Shown piece by piece: positions 33,434-39,992 of a stretch of 64,000 nucleotides of DNA (position 1 is the first letter of the stretch; every line of letters starts with the position of its first letter). The position numbers were made by a program, and so were the translations under genes. The notes beneath the pieces are model-generated. The model had not been told where the DNA came from. It saw only the letters and a program-made list of their open reading frames with translations, and ran no database searches. The DNA comes from Methylobacterium pseudosasicola. GTDB lineage: Bacteria; Pseudomonadota; Alphaproteobacteria; Rhizobiales; Beijerinckiaceae. The stretch lies in contig NZ_FOTK01000004.1 in assembly GCF_900114535.1 (NCBI RefSeq), positions 186,001 through 250,000 on the forward strand. The letters are read 5' to 3'.

Positions 33434-34588
33434 ATGCCGGACACCGCGACCCTTCCCGACGGCCTGACGGCAGCGGTTCGGCCCCTCGATCCGGAGGCCG
33501 CCTGGATTCCGGCCTGGCGGGCGCTCGGCGCGGAGGCCCAGATCCGCAATCCGTTCTACGAAGCGGGCTACGCGCTCGCGGCCCAAAAGGCTTTCGGCGC
33601 GGGCGTGCGCCTCTTGATCGTCGCCGACCGTCCCCCCGAGGCGCCGGGCGCGCGGCTCCTCGCCGTTTGGCCGTTCCAGGTCTCCTGGCGCCGCTGGGGC
33701 CTGCCGCTGCCGGTGCTGATGGGCTGGACCCACGGCTACGGCCCGTTCGGCGCCCCGCTCCTCGACGGCGCCGACCCGGAGGCGGCACTCGCCGCCCTGC
33801 TCGCCGCGCCGCGGGCGCTCGGCTTGCCGCCGCGATTGTACCTGCCGAACGCGCCCGCGGACGGTACATTCGCGGATCTGCTGGCCGCGCACGGAGTGCG
33901 ACAGGCGGCCTACTGGCGGCATGAACGCGGGTTGCTCGACGTGACCGGCCGGTCGATGCCGGCGCGGAAGACCTATCTCGACCATCTTTCCGGCAAGCGG
34001 CGGCGCAAGCTGCGCCTCGCCCTCCAGCGCCTGGAGGCGGCAGGTCCGGTCGCGCTCGAGATCCTGGACGCCCCCGCGGCCCTCGACGGCGCCCTGGACG
34101 ACCACGTCGCCCTGGAAACGGCGGGCTGGAAGGGCCGGGCCGGCACCGGCCTGGGGCAGCGGCCCGACGAGGTCGCATTCCTGCGCGCCGTCCTGGCCGA
34201 TCTCGGAGCCGAGGGCCGCGTGCGCGTCGCCCGGTTGCGCCGGGACGGCCGGATCCTGGCCTCCGCGATCCTGCCGCTCACCGGCCCCGAGGCCTGGGTG
34301 CTCAAGATCGCCCACGACGAGGCCGACCCGGAGGCCGCCCCCGGGGTGCAACTCATCCACCGCCTGACCGAGGCGGTGCTGGCCGGCGAAGGGATCGACC
34401 GGATCGACTCTTGTGCCCCGCCGGATTTCGCCCTCGGCTCGACCTTCTGGACGGAGCGGCGCCCGATCGCTCACCTCTTGGTCGAGGCTACGCGCGACCC
34501 GCTCTTCCCGCTGGCCCGAACCCTGGAGCGCGCCCGCGAGCGCGTGGCGCGGGCCCGCCTCACCAGCCGAAGCGCGCGATCTGCGTGA
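33434..34588 (+). CDS. BioF2-like (CelD family) GNAT acyltransferase
   Basis: Protein of 384 aa of the acetyltransferase group often found in cellulose/EPS clusters (BioF2-like, COG5653 type). The middle reads TYLDHLSGKRRRKLRLALQR, the characteristic SGK-x-R-x-x-x-R segment. Then come HVALETAGWKGRAGTGLG and the GNAT-like RVARLRRDGRILASAILPLT. The C-terminal RIDSCAPPDFALGSTFWTER is also typical. It probably acylates a polysaccharide precursor. The last 38 bases lie inside the left copy of a 41-bp direct repeat, so the final residues (RLTSRSARSA) are encoded by repeat DNA. It is the last EPS-linked gene before the small island. Confidence 0.82.
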   Translation: MPDTATLPDGLTAAVRPLDPEAAWIPAWRALGAEAQIRNPFYEAGYALAAQKAFGAGVRLLIVADRPPEAPGARLLAVWPFQVSWRRWGLPLPVLMGWTHGYGPFGAPLLDGADPEAALAALLAAPRALGLPPRLYLPNAPADGTFADLLAAHGVRQAAYWRHERGLLDVTGRSMPARKTYLDHLSGKRRRKLRLALQRLEAAGPVALEILDAPAALDGALDDHVALETAGWKGRAGTGLGQRPDEVAFLRAVLADLGAEGRVRVARLRRDGRILASAILPLTGPEAWVLKIAHDEADPEAAPGVQLIHRLTEAVLAGEGIDRIDSCAPPDFALGSTFWTERRPIAHLLVEATRDPLFPLARTLERARERVARARLTSRSARSA

Positions 34589-34591
34589 GCC
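34551..34591. repeat. 41-bp direct repeat, left copy (candidate attachment site)
   Basis: Base-for-base identical with 35944-35984, same orientation, starting GGGCCCGCCTCACC and ending TCTGCGTGAGCC. The identity stops abruptly on both sides. It covers the stop codon of the BioF2-like gene. Read on the reverse strand it encodes the same LTQIARFGW terminus as the protein encoded at the right copy. Confidence 0.9.
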
Positions 34592-34741
34592 GGTCCGCAG
34601 CCGCGGGGCATCGTGTGAGGAAGTAGGGCTGTCTTCTCGCTCGCCTGAAGCGGCAAATCTCGACCCGAAACCCTTCTGATCCTATCGATGAGTGCAACGC
34701 TTCACGCGCCGTTGTTCGAGTCTTTCGCCCTGGACGCTTAA

Positions 34742-35167
34742 ATGACTGCAAGCACCATCACGATCAGCACAGAAGCCGACGCGGCGGCCAAGATCGTCGA
34801 GGATGGGCTGAATGCGTTCAATGCGTTGCACAACGGTCCCGATCCGACGAAACCGGTGTGGTTCATCTGTCGCGACGATCAAGGAACCGTGCTGGGCGGG
34901 CTCCAAGGCTTTATCCAGTGGGATTGGTTCGCGATCGCGATGCTGTGGGTGAGGGAAGAACATCGCGGCCAAGGCATCGGAACCCGGCTATTGACCGAGG
35001 CCGAACAGGAAGCTCGCAAACGCGGATGCATTAAGTTCCGACTCGGTACGATGACGTTTCAGGCGCCGGAATTCTATAAGAGATTTGGATATGTCGAGAT
35101 CGGTCGGATGGACGATTTGCCGCCGGGCCATTCCTATATCTGGATGACGAAAATCTTGCCCGCGTAA
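34742..35167 (+). CDS. GNAT family N-acetyltransferase in mini-island
   Basis: Acetyl-CoA dependent acetyltransferase of 141 aa. The pyrophosphate-binding motif A is AMLWVREEHRGQGIGTRLLT, followed by EAEQEARKRGCIKFRLGTMT and the motif B region APEFYKRFGYVEIGRMDDLP. The substrate is unknown; the C-terminal PPGHSYIWMTKIL is frequent in small-molecule GNAT proteins. It shows no resemblance to the RHH-linked TacT toxins beyond the fold. GC content is lower than in the flanking genes, in line with acquisition. It is convergent with the toxin-antitoxin pair, 42 bases apart. ATG at 34742 has no strong ribosome site. Confidence 0.85.
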   Translation: MTASTITISTEADAAAKIVEDGLNAFNALHNGPDPTKPVWFICRDDQGTVLGGLQGFIQWDWFAIAMLWVREEHRGQGIGTRLLTEAEQEARKRGCIKFRLGTMTFQAPEFYKRFGYVEIGRMDDLPPGHSYIWMTKILPA

Positions 35168-35209
35168 ATGTGCGATCCCGGCGGCCTGCTCCGCCTCGCT
35201 GCCGCGATG

Positions 35210-35578
35210 CTACCGGGACAGCCTTTTGGCAGATGCCGCGACCGGCGAGCCGAGGGCGCGCAAAACAGCCTCCGGTTCCCGGGCCACTGCGTTCAGCAAC
35301 GAGCGGGCCGCGGGGTCGGGCAACTTCCTGTTCTGCTCCCAGTTCCGCAGAGTTGCTACCGGGATCTGCAGGGCGCGGGCGAACGCCTCCTGCGTCAGAC
35401 CCAGCCGCGCGCGCACCTCGACCGGCGCGAGGACGGGACGCGCCGGCCCGGACGGCATATCGGCGAATCCGTCCTGGGCCTTGTAGCCGCGGATATCCTC
35501 GTCGGTGGTGGCCGCGAGCTTCTCGACATCGAGATCCGCCTCGCCGGCCATGATGTCCTCTAGGCTCCTGCGCGCCAT
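35210..35578 (-). CDS. XRE-type antitoxin/transcription regulator partnered with BrnT
   Basis: Protein of 122 aa. The N-terminal half is acidic and probably flexible (SLEDIMAGEADLDVEKLAAT), as is common in toxin-binding parts of antitoxins. The C-terminal half is a helix-turn-helix: VRARLGLTQEAFARALQIPV, ATLRNWEQNRKLPDPAARSL, matching XRE/HigA-type regulators. It overlaps the end of the toxin gene by 19 bases, so they are co-translated. It is expected to neutralise the toxin and repress the shared promoter upstream of 35841. ATG at 35578 is chosen with GGGAA upstream; ATG at 35593 is possible. Classical BrnA partners have a different fold, so the pairing is notable. Confidence 0.8.
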   Translation of the reverse strand: MARRSLEDIMAGEADLDVEKLAATTDEDIRGYKAQDGFADMPSGPARPVLAPVEVRARLGLTQEAFARALQIPVATLRNWEQNRKLPDPAARSLLNAVAREPEAVLRALGSPVAASAKRLSR

Positions 35579-35841
35579 CGTTGCTGTTCCCATTTCTCGG
35601 ACGGCCAAGCGGTGATGATCCAGCGATAAGGTCCCGTCGCGTCCTCGCGGTCCGTGTAGACGACGGTCCAATAACGGCGTTCGACGCGGCCGACCGCAAT
35701 CATGCGGATCTCGCCATAATCGTCGCGGTCATCCTCCCACTCGACAGTTCGGCCTGCGAAGATTCGGCTCGGAACGCGGAAGCCATGGCCGCGCTCGGCG
35801 CGGACCTCCGCTTCCTTCGCGTCCGACCAGTCGAAGTCCAT
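35560..35841 (-). CDS. BrnT-like toxin
   Basis: Protein of 93 aa with the BrnT/COG2929 pattern: an N-terminal DFDWSDAKEAEVRAERGHGF (the F-x-W-D/S-x-x-K-A start of the family), then FAGRTVEWEDDRDDYGEIRM with its conserved acidic turn. VGRVERRYWTVVYTDRE and YRWIITAWPSEKWE form the C-terminal strand and helix. BrnT toxins are RelE-fold ribonucleases that halt translation. The usual C-terminal R-x-I-S-A-R-x-A core is here IITAWPSE, a divergence that leaves activity uncertain. It is upstream of its antitoxin gene, the usual order for BrnTA. The 100 bases before its start lead straight into the right-hand direct repeat. Confidence 0.78.
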   Translation of the reverse strand: MDFDWSDAKEAEVRAERGHGFRVPSRIFAGRTVEWEDDRDDYGEIRMIAVGRVERRYWTVVYTDREDATGPYRWIITAWPSEKWEQQRWRAGA

Positions 35842-35943
35842 GTCGAAATGTACGCCCTGGGCGCAGGGCCCGCAATGCGATCACGCTGCGGTCGGACCAG
35901 GCTAAAACCGCACCCGCTGTCGTGTCTACTTCAAGGGTGAACA

Positions 35944-35984
35944 GGGCCCGCCTCACCAGCCGAAGCGCGCGATCTGCGTGAGCC
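35944..35984. repeat. 41-bp direct repeat, right copy (candidate attachment site)
   Basis: Exact copy of 34551-34591. It spans the last codons and stop of the reverse-strand gene at 35953-36309 (LTQIARFGW). Confidence 0.9.
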
Positions 35985-36309
35985 TTGCCTGCGTCGCCGC
36001 CTCGTCACGGCCGATGCGCGCGATCCGTTCGGACAGGGCATAGCAGGTCGCGCAGAACGGCATCTGGATCACCGGAATGCCTTCGCTCCGCGCCCGGCCG
36101 ACCGAGGCGATCAGGCAGGGGACGACCGGCTCGTCCGCGGGCGTGTCGAGGCAGTCGGCCCGCGGGCTGCCGAACAGCGGGCGGTTCGGCCAAGTCAGCT
36201 GGAGGGTCGTGCCGCCGCGCCGGTCCGGGGCCGGCGCCAGGGTATAGCTGCGCAGGAACAGGCCGCAGGTCAGCAGGACGAGCCCGGGCAGGATTAGGGC
36301 GGCGCGCAT
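35953..36309 (-). CDS. Hypothetical exported or membrane-anchored protein (118 aa)
   Basis: No family is recognised. The N-terminus is a signal peptide or single membrane anchor (MRAALILPGLVLLTCGLFLR). The rest is predicted extracytoplasmic and has four cysteines (DCLDTPADEPVVPCLIASVG and PFCATCYALSERI), the last two as C-x-x-C, suggesting a disulphide or metal site. The C-terminal ten residues are encoded within the 41-bp repeat. It lies six bases downstream of another hypothetical gene on the same strand, as a two-gene unit. The coding pattern is that of the host genome. The C-x-x-C motif is the only functional hint. Confidence 0.65.
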   Translation of the reverse strand: MRAALILPGLVLLTCGLFLRSYTLAPAPDRRGGTTLQLTWPNRPLFGSPRADCLDTPADEPVVPCLIASVGRARSEGIPVIQMPFCATCYALSERIARIGRDEAATQARLTQIARFGW

Positions 36310-36315
36310 TGGGGC

Positions 36316-36672
36316 TCAATCCCCCGCATCGAAGCGGCTGCGAAAGAACACCTCGCGGCCGGCGCCGTCGATCACCCGCACGGCGTGGGCCGGCTCGCCG
36401 GAGCGCTGGGGGACCCGGGCGCGGGCGAACAGGCGCAGGGCCCGCTCCTGGGCGGTCTCCAGGCTGCCGACGCGCACCGAGATCCGCGTCTGGACCTCGT
36501 CCGCCTCGGGGCCGAGGACTTCGATATGGAAGGTCTCGCGCAACGGCACCTGCCTGATCAGGAGCGCCGGTTCGGCGCGGATGGGGGCTGAGCCCGGGTT
36601 GGATGGCGACCTCGGAGCCAAGTCCAATTGCAACGCGCGCGCGGGCGGCTCTAAGAGGGGCGCCCCCGACAT
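36316..36672 (-). CDS. Hypothetical protein (118 aa)
   Basis: No family is recognised. After a proline/alanine-rich N-terminus the sequence looks like a small alpha/beta domain (TFHIEVLGPEADEVQTRISV, HAVRVIDGAGREVFFRSRF), without signal peptide or membrane segment. It lies six bases upstream of the exported hypothetical protein gene. The ATG at 36672 has no ribosome site and is only 24 bases from the divergent GTG at 36697, so the true start may be farther in, for example TTG at 36633. Presence of the gene is supported by coding-like composition and the close spacing to its neighbour. Confidence 0.55.
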   Translation of the reverse strand: MSGAPLLEPPARALQLDLAPRSPSNPGSAPIRAEPALLIRQVPLRETFHIEVLGPEADEVQTRISVRVGSLETAQERALRLFARARVPQRSGEPAHAVRVIDGAGREVFFRSRFDAGD

Positions 36673-36696
36673 AGGGGAGATTGTTCGAGGAGTCCC

Positions 36697-36945
36697 GTGG
36701 ACCCGTTGAAGGCTGCCGCCGCGACTGCCGTCTGCCTCGTCCTGTTCTGGCTGGCCTTCCGGCTGACCCGGCGCCTCGTCGATATGGCGATTGCCGGGGG
36801 CTACGCCGAGGAGCGCCGGCGGCTGGCGGAAGAGGAGGCTGAGGCCACCGCGGACGCCGTGCCGCAGGCGTCCGCCCGTCGCGCCACCCCGGCGAGCTTG
36901 GCGGCGAAAGGCGACCCATCGTTGCAAGGCGCGCCCGCGGAGTAG
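36697..36945 (+). CDS. Small single-pass membrane protein (82 aa)
   Basis: No family is recognised. The first 35 residues form a membrane helix (AAATAVCLVLFWLAFRLTRR). A charged helix (YAEERRRLAEEEAEATADA) and a low-complexity tail follow, so a cytoplasmic coiled segment anchored to the inner membrane is likely. GTG at 36697 is well supported by CGAGGAG six bases upstream. It is divergent from the hypothetical pair and convergent with trmL. Confidence 0.6.
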   Translation: MDPLKAAAATAVCLVLFWLAFRLTRRLVDMAIAGGYAEERRRLAEEEAEATADAVPQASARRATPASLAAKGDPSLQGAPAE

Positions 36946-36981
36946 GGGGGCGCCGGTGCAAACCTGTCCCCATCCAGCCGG

Positions 36982-37452
36982 CTAGCCGCGATCCGGTTCG
37001 AACCCGCCGGTCTGCCGCAGGGCTTCGCCGGTAATCATGGCTGCCGCGACCGCGACGTTGAGCGAGCGCAGGCCAGGCCGGATCGGCACCACCACCCTGG
37101 CATCGGCCGCCGCGTGGACGGAATCGGGCACGCCGGCCGATTCGCGCCCGACCATCACGCAATCGTCGGGGCGGAACGCGAACTCCGTGTGGGGCAGGGC
37201 GCCCGCCGTGGTGGCGAGCACGAGCCGCAGGCCGGCCTCGGCCCGCCACGCCTCGAAGGCCGCGAACGAGCGGTGCCGGGTGATCGCCACATGGTCGAGA
37301 TAATCGAGGCCCGAGCGGCGCAGGTGCCGATCCGAGACGTCGAAGCCCGCCGGCTCTACGATCTCGACCGCGAGCCCGAGGCAGGCGGCCATCCGCAGCA
37401 TCGTGCCGGTGTTCTGGGGGATGTCGGGTTGGTAGAGGACGAGGCGAAGCAT
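36982..37452 (-). CDS. trmL: tRNA (cytidine(34)-2'-O)-methyltransferase
   Basis: SPOUT methyltransferase of 156 aa that methylates the wobble base of tRNA-Leu isoacceptors. Family motifs are LYQPDIPQNTGTMLRMAACL (motif 1), CVMVGRESAGVPD (motif 2) and VVPIRPGLRSLNVAVAAAMI (motif 3, which forms the knotted SAM site). Length is standard. ATG at 37452 is the only plausible start, as the family begins M-x-x-L-V-L-Y. It is a stand-alone gene between a small membrane protein and a LysE exporter. TrmL is distinguished from other SpoU proteins by its short length and lack of an N-terminal extension. Confidence 0.92.
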   Translation of the reverse strand: MLRLVLYQPDIPQNTGTMLRMAACLGLAVEIVEPAGFDVSDRHLRRSGLDYLDHVAITRHRSFAAFEAWRAEAGLRLVLATTAGALPHTEFAFRPDDCVMVGRESAGVPDSVHAAADARVVVPIRPGLRSLNVAVAAAMITGEALRQTGGFEPDRG

Positions 37453-37512
37453 GGGGTGAGGCTTGTGATGGGCCGGCGCCGCGCCGTCAAAGCCCCCCGC
37501 TCATGATCCGGA

Positions 37513-38133
37513 CTACGGCCCCGGCTGGTCGATGGACAGGAGCATCGTCCCGAACAGCGTGAGGATGACGCCGATCGCGCGGTTGAACAGGATCTGGCGG
37601 CGCAGGACGTAATCGCGGACGCCCGACTTCGAGAGATACGACGAGACCAGGGCGAACCACGCCAGATGGGACAGGGATATGAACAGGCCCCAGGCGACCT
37701 GCCGGTGCAGTGAGGCGTCCGGGCCCAAAGCCTGGCTGTAGATGCTGATCACGAAGAGCGAGGTTTTGGGATTGAGCCCGTTGGTGAGCAGGCCGGTGAC
37801 GACGCCCCGCGCGCTGAAGGCGGCGGGCGGTCCGGCCGCCTCCGGCTCGGCCACCCGGCGGCGCAGGACCATCGAGACGCCCATGACGATGAGGTAGGCG
37901 GCGCCCAGGATCCGGATGAGGCCGAAGGCGTGGGGGACCGTGCGCTCGATCAGCGCGAGCCCGACGATGGCGTAGGCGACGTGGAACCAGCACGCGAATG
38001 CGATCCCGGTGCTGACGGCCAAGCCCGCCTGCCGGCCGTAGAGACAGCTGTTGCGCGACACCATGGCGAAATCGGCGCCGGGGCTCAGCACGGCCAGCCA
38101 GACGACGGGAACGATCAGGGCGGCCTGCTCCAT
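37513..38133 (-). CDS. LysE/RhtB family amino acid exporter
   Basis: Inner-membrane exporter of 206 aa with six hydrophobic helices. The start IVPVVWLAVLSPGADFAMVS is the characteristic first helix with the SPGAD/SPGP motif. GRQAGLAVSTGIAFACWFHV and NGLNPKTSLFVISIYSQALG are further family blocks. ATG at 38133 is preceded by TTGAGGAATTCACC, a good ribosome site. It is divergent from a LysR regulator gene, 183 bases away, the usual arrangement for LysE with its controlling regulator. The substrate (basic amino acid, homoserine/threonine or other) cannot be decided. Confidence 0.9.
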   Translation of the reverse strand: MEQAALIVPVVWLAVLSPGADFAMVSRNSCLYGRQAGLAVSTGIAFACWFHVAYAIVGLALIERTVPHAFGLIRILGAAYLIVMGVSMVLRRRVAEPEAAGPPAAFSARGVVTGLLTNGLNPKTSLFVISIYSQALGPDASLHRQVAWGLFISLSHLAWFALVSSYLSKSGVRDYVLRRQILFNRAIGVILTLFGTMLLSIDQPGP

Positions 38134-38285
38134 GGTGAATTCCTCAAGGCTGGCGAACCCGGCCGCGCGTCGTCGCCGACGCGCCGGTGCGCGATGTCGC
38201 TGGTGTCGAGATGAGGCGGCTGCTTCGGGACGCCGCGGTCCAGTGCATGGAAGCACAGGCCTCGGATCGAAAAAATCGCGTTGCT

Positions 38286-38313
38286 CTCACCGAGATCCGT
38301 GAGGAAAACTCAC
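38286..38313 (+). promoter_or_regulatory. Alternating CTCAC/GTGAG repeats at the LysR start
   Basis: Three pentamers, CTCAC (38286-38290), GTGAG (38299-38303) and CTCAC (38309-38313), form two possible hairpins just before the ATG at 38317. The second hairpin has a GAAAA loop and would bury the GAGGA ribosome site. It could be an operator for autoregulation or a translational control element. Confidence 0.45.
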
Positions 38314-38316
38314 CGA

Positions 38317-39294
38317 ATGAAAGCCCCGCACCCCCTACGCGAACGCCTGCCGCAACTCGGCGCGCTCCGGGTGTTCGAATCGGCCGCCCGGCATGGGAGC
38401 CTGACCCGGGCCGCGGAGGAGCTGCACGTCACCCACGGCGCCGTCAGCAAGCAGATCAAGAACCTCGAGGCGGATCTCGGCGAGGCGCTGTTCGTGCGCC
38501 GCAATCGGGGTGTGTTCCTGACGGAGCGGGGCCGCGCGCTGGCCGCCCGGCTCCAGAGCATCTTCGGCGCCCTCGAAGACGCCCTCGCCGACTTCCGCAC
38601 CAAGGGCTCCGCGCAGCCCCTGGTCGTCTCCTGTGAGCCGACCCTGTGCCTGAAATTCCTGATCCCGAGCCTCGGCGCGTTCCAGCAGGACACCGGTATC
38701 GAGGTGCGGGTGCTGGCGGCCGGCGGGCGCATCGATGTCCGGCGCGACCATGTCGACCTCGCCATTCGCCGGAACGATTTTCCGATCGACGGCGCGCTCC
38801 ATGCCCGGGTGATCTGCGACGAGGCGATGGGGCCGGTCTGCGCGCCGGAGGCACTCGCCGGGTTCGAGGCGGAGACGGGCCAGTTCCCGCTTCCGGCGCT
38901 CCACACACGCAGCCGGCCCGATGCCTGGACGGCCTGGACGCGCCTGAACCGCCCGGCGATCGCCTGCACCGCGGACCGGACCTACGAGCATTTCTACCTC
39001 GCCATCGAGGCGGCCCTGGCCGGGCAGGGGGTCGCCCTTGCGTCGATCCACATGGTCGAACGGGACGTGGCGGCCCGGCGCCTGTGCAGTCCGCACGGCT
39101 TCTGGCCGGACGGGACCCAATACGTCGCCCTCTCGGCACATCCGATCGCGGATGACGCGCGGGCGACCCGCTTCGTGGACTGGCTCTCCGCCCGCATGAA
39201 CGCGACCCTCGCGGCCGCGATGCCGTCACTCGGCGAGTCCCAGGCCGCGGTCGCTCAGCCGGCAAAGGGGCGGGCAATCCACGGTACGCGGTAA
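38317..39294 (+). CDS. LysR family transcriptional regulator (GcvA-like)
   Basis: Regulator of 325 aa. The winged HTH at residues about 10-65 reads LGALRVFESAARHGSLTRAA, EELHVTHGAVSKQIKNLEAD, then LFVRRNRGVFLTERGRALAA. The remaining two thirds form the periplasmic-binding-protein-like effector domain (LVVSCEPTLCLKFLIPSLGA, RRDHVDLAIRRNDFPIDGAL). The HTH is closest in style to GcvA/AmpR members. It most likely controls the divergent LysE exporter in response to an amino acid. ATG at 38317 is chosen because it starts at the family boundary; the start is overlapped by a repeated CTCAC/GTGAG structure. Confidence 0.9.
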   Translation: MKAPHPLRERLPQLGALRVFESAARHGSLTRAAEELHVTHGAVSKQIKNLEADLGEALFVRRNRGVFLTERGRALAARLQSIFGALEDALADFRTKGSAQPLVVSCEPTLCLKFLIPSLGAFQQDTGIEVRVLAAGGRIDVRRDHVDLAIRRNDFPIDGALHARVICDEAMGPVCAPEALAGFEAETGQFPLPALHTRSRPDAWTAWTRLNRPAIACTADRTYEHFYLAIEAALAGQGVALASIHMVERDVAARRLCSPHGFWPDGTQYVALSAHPIADDARATRFVDWLSARMNATLAAAMPSLGESQAAVAQPAKGRAIHGTR

Positions 39295-39375
39295 GAATCG
39301 GCGGAACTTACGCTGCGCCAGAGCCTTAAGGCCGCGCCACCCTGTTCGCGGTTCTCCGTCCGAAAGTCCTACCCG

Positions 39376-39879
39376 ATGCGCACTCCGCTCCTCGCCTCGG
39401 CCCTCCTGCTGGCCAGCCTCGCAACCGCCGGGGCGCAGACCGCCAGCCCAACCCCGAACGCCGGCGCGCCCGCGGCGCCGGTCCCCGGCCAGCCGGCCAC
39501 CATGGCCGACAACCTGCGCCCGACCTTCGTGGCCCAGACCCCCGACGACATGGTCGCCAGCAAGCTGATCGGCGCTAACGTCACCAACGCGGCCAACGAC
39601 ACGATCGGGCAGATCGCCGACTTCGTCCTCGACCAGAAGGGCAGCGTGAAGGCCTGGATCATCGGCGTCGGCGGCTTCCTCGGCATCGGCTCGAAGTACG
39701 TCGCCGTCGACCCGTCGGTGATGAAGCTCGACCGGACCGACGACAAGACGCTCCAGGCCCGCATCGACACCACCAAGGACCAGCTGAAGGCCGCGCCGGA
39801 ATACATCTACCTCGGCAAGGAGCCGCCGAAGGGCGCCGCGGCCGCCCCGCCCGTCGGGGAGCCCGCTGCCAAGCCCTGA
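39376..39879 (+). CDS. Exported PRC-barrel domain protein
   Basis: Protein of 167 aa with a signal peptide (MRTPLLASALLLASLATAGA). The PRC barrel spans about residues 58-125: ASKLIGANVTNAANDTIGQI, ADFVLDQKGSVKAWIIGVGG and GSKYVAVDPSVMKL. It continues with a linker and a Pro/Ala tail. PRC-barrel proteins of this exported type are common in Methylobacterium and Bradyrhizobium and are often stress-linked, but no activity is known. A 14-bp unit repeated three times covers its stop codon. It is a stand-alone gene between LysR and SCO1/SenC. Confidence 0.82.
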   Translation: MRTPLLASALLLASLATAGAQTASPTPNAGAPAAPVPGQPATMADNLRPTFVAQTPDDMVASKLIGANVTNAANDTIGQIADFVLDQKGSVKAWIIGVGGFLGIGSKYVAVDPSVMKLDRTDDKTLQARIDTTKDQLKAAPEYIYLGKEPPKGAAAAPPVGEPAAKP

Positions 39880-39910
39880 CATCCAAGCCCTGACTTCCAA
39901 GCCCTGACTT
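39869..39910. repeat. 14-bp tandem repeat, three units
   Basis: Units CCAAGCCCTGACAT, CCAAGCCCTGACTT and CCAAGCCCTGACTT lie head to tail. The first contains the TGA stop of the PRC-barrel gene, so the array probably arose by slippage duplication of the gene end. Confidence 0.85.
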
Positions 39911-39992
39911 CGGGTCCGAGCCGAGCCGGCTTGCCTTCGCGCGCCGTTCCGTGCTGTGCCAGCCGCTGCACGGAGGTCGGAGTCGAAAAAAG

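Larger units (their letters stand above)
34551..35984. mobile_element. 1.4-kb repeat-bounded mini-island (GNAT + toxin-antitoxin)
   Basis: The segment between two exact 41-bp direct repeats (period 1393 bases) carries a GNAT acetyltransferase on the plus strand and a convergent BrnT-like/XRE toxin-antitoxin pair. The GNAT gene and its leader are visibly lower in GC than the neighbours. There is no integrase, transposase or terminal inverted repeat inside. Removing one repeat unit would rejoin two convergent chromosomal genes at overlapping 3' ends, as expected for an insertion into that site. The mobile nature is inference; the repeat and cargo are direct observations. Confidence 0.65.

Noticed and set aside
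34742..35167. GNAT protein as a TacT-like acetyltransferase toxin
   Set aside because: It lacks an adjacent RHH antitoxin and the C-terminal pattern is that of ordinary small-molecule GNAT enzymes. It is convergent with, not joined to, the toxin-antitoxin pair.
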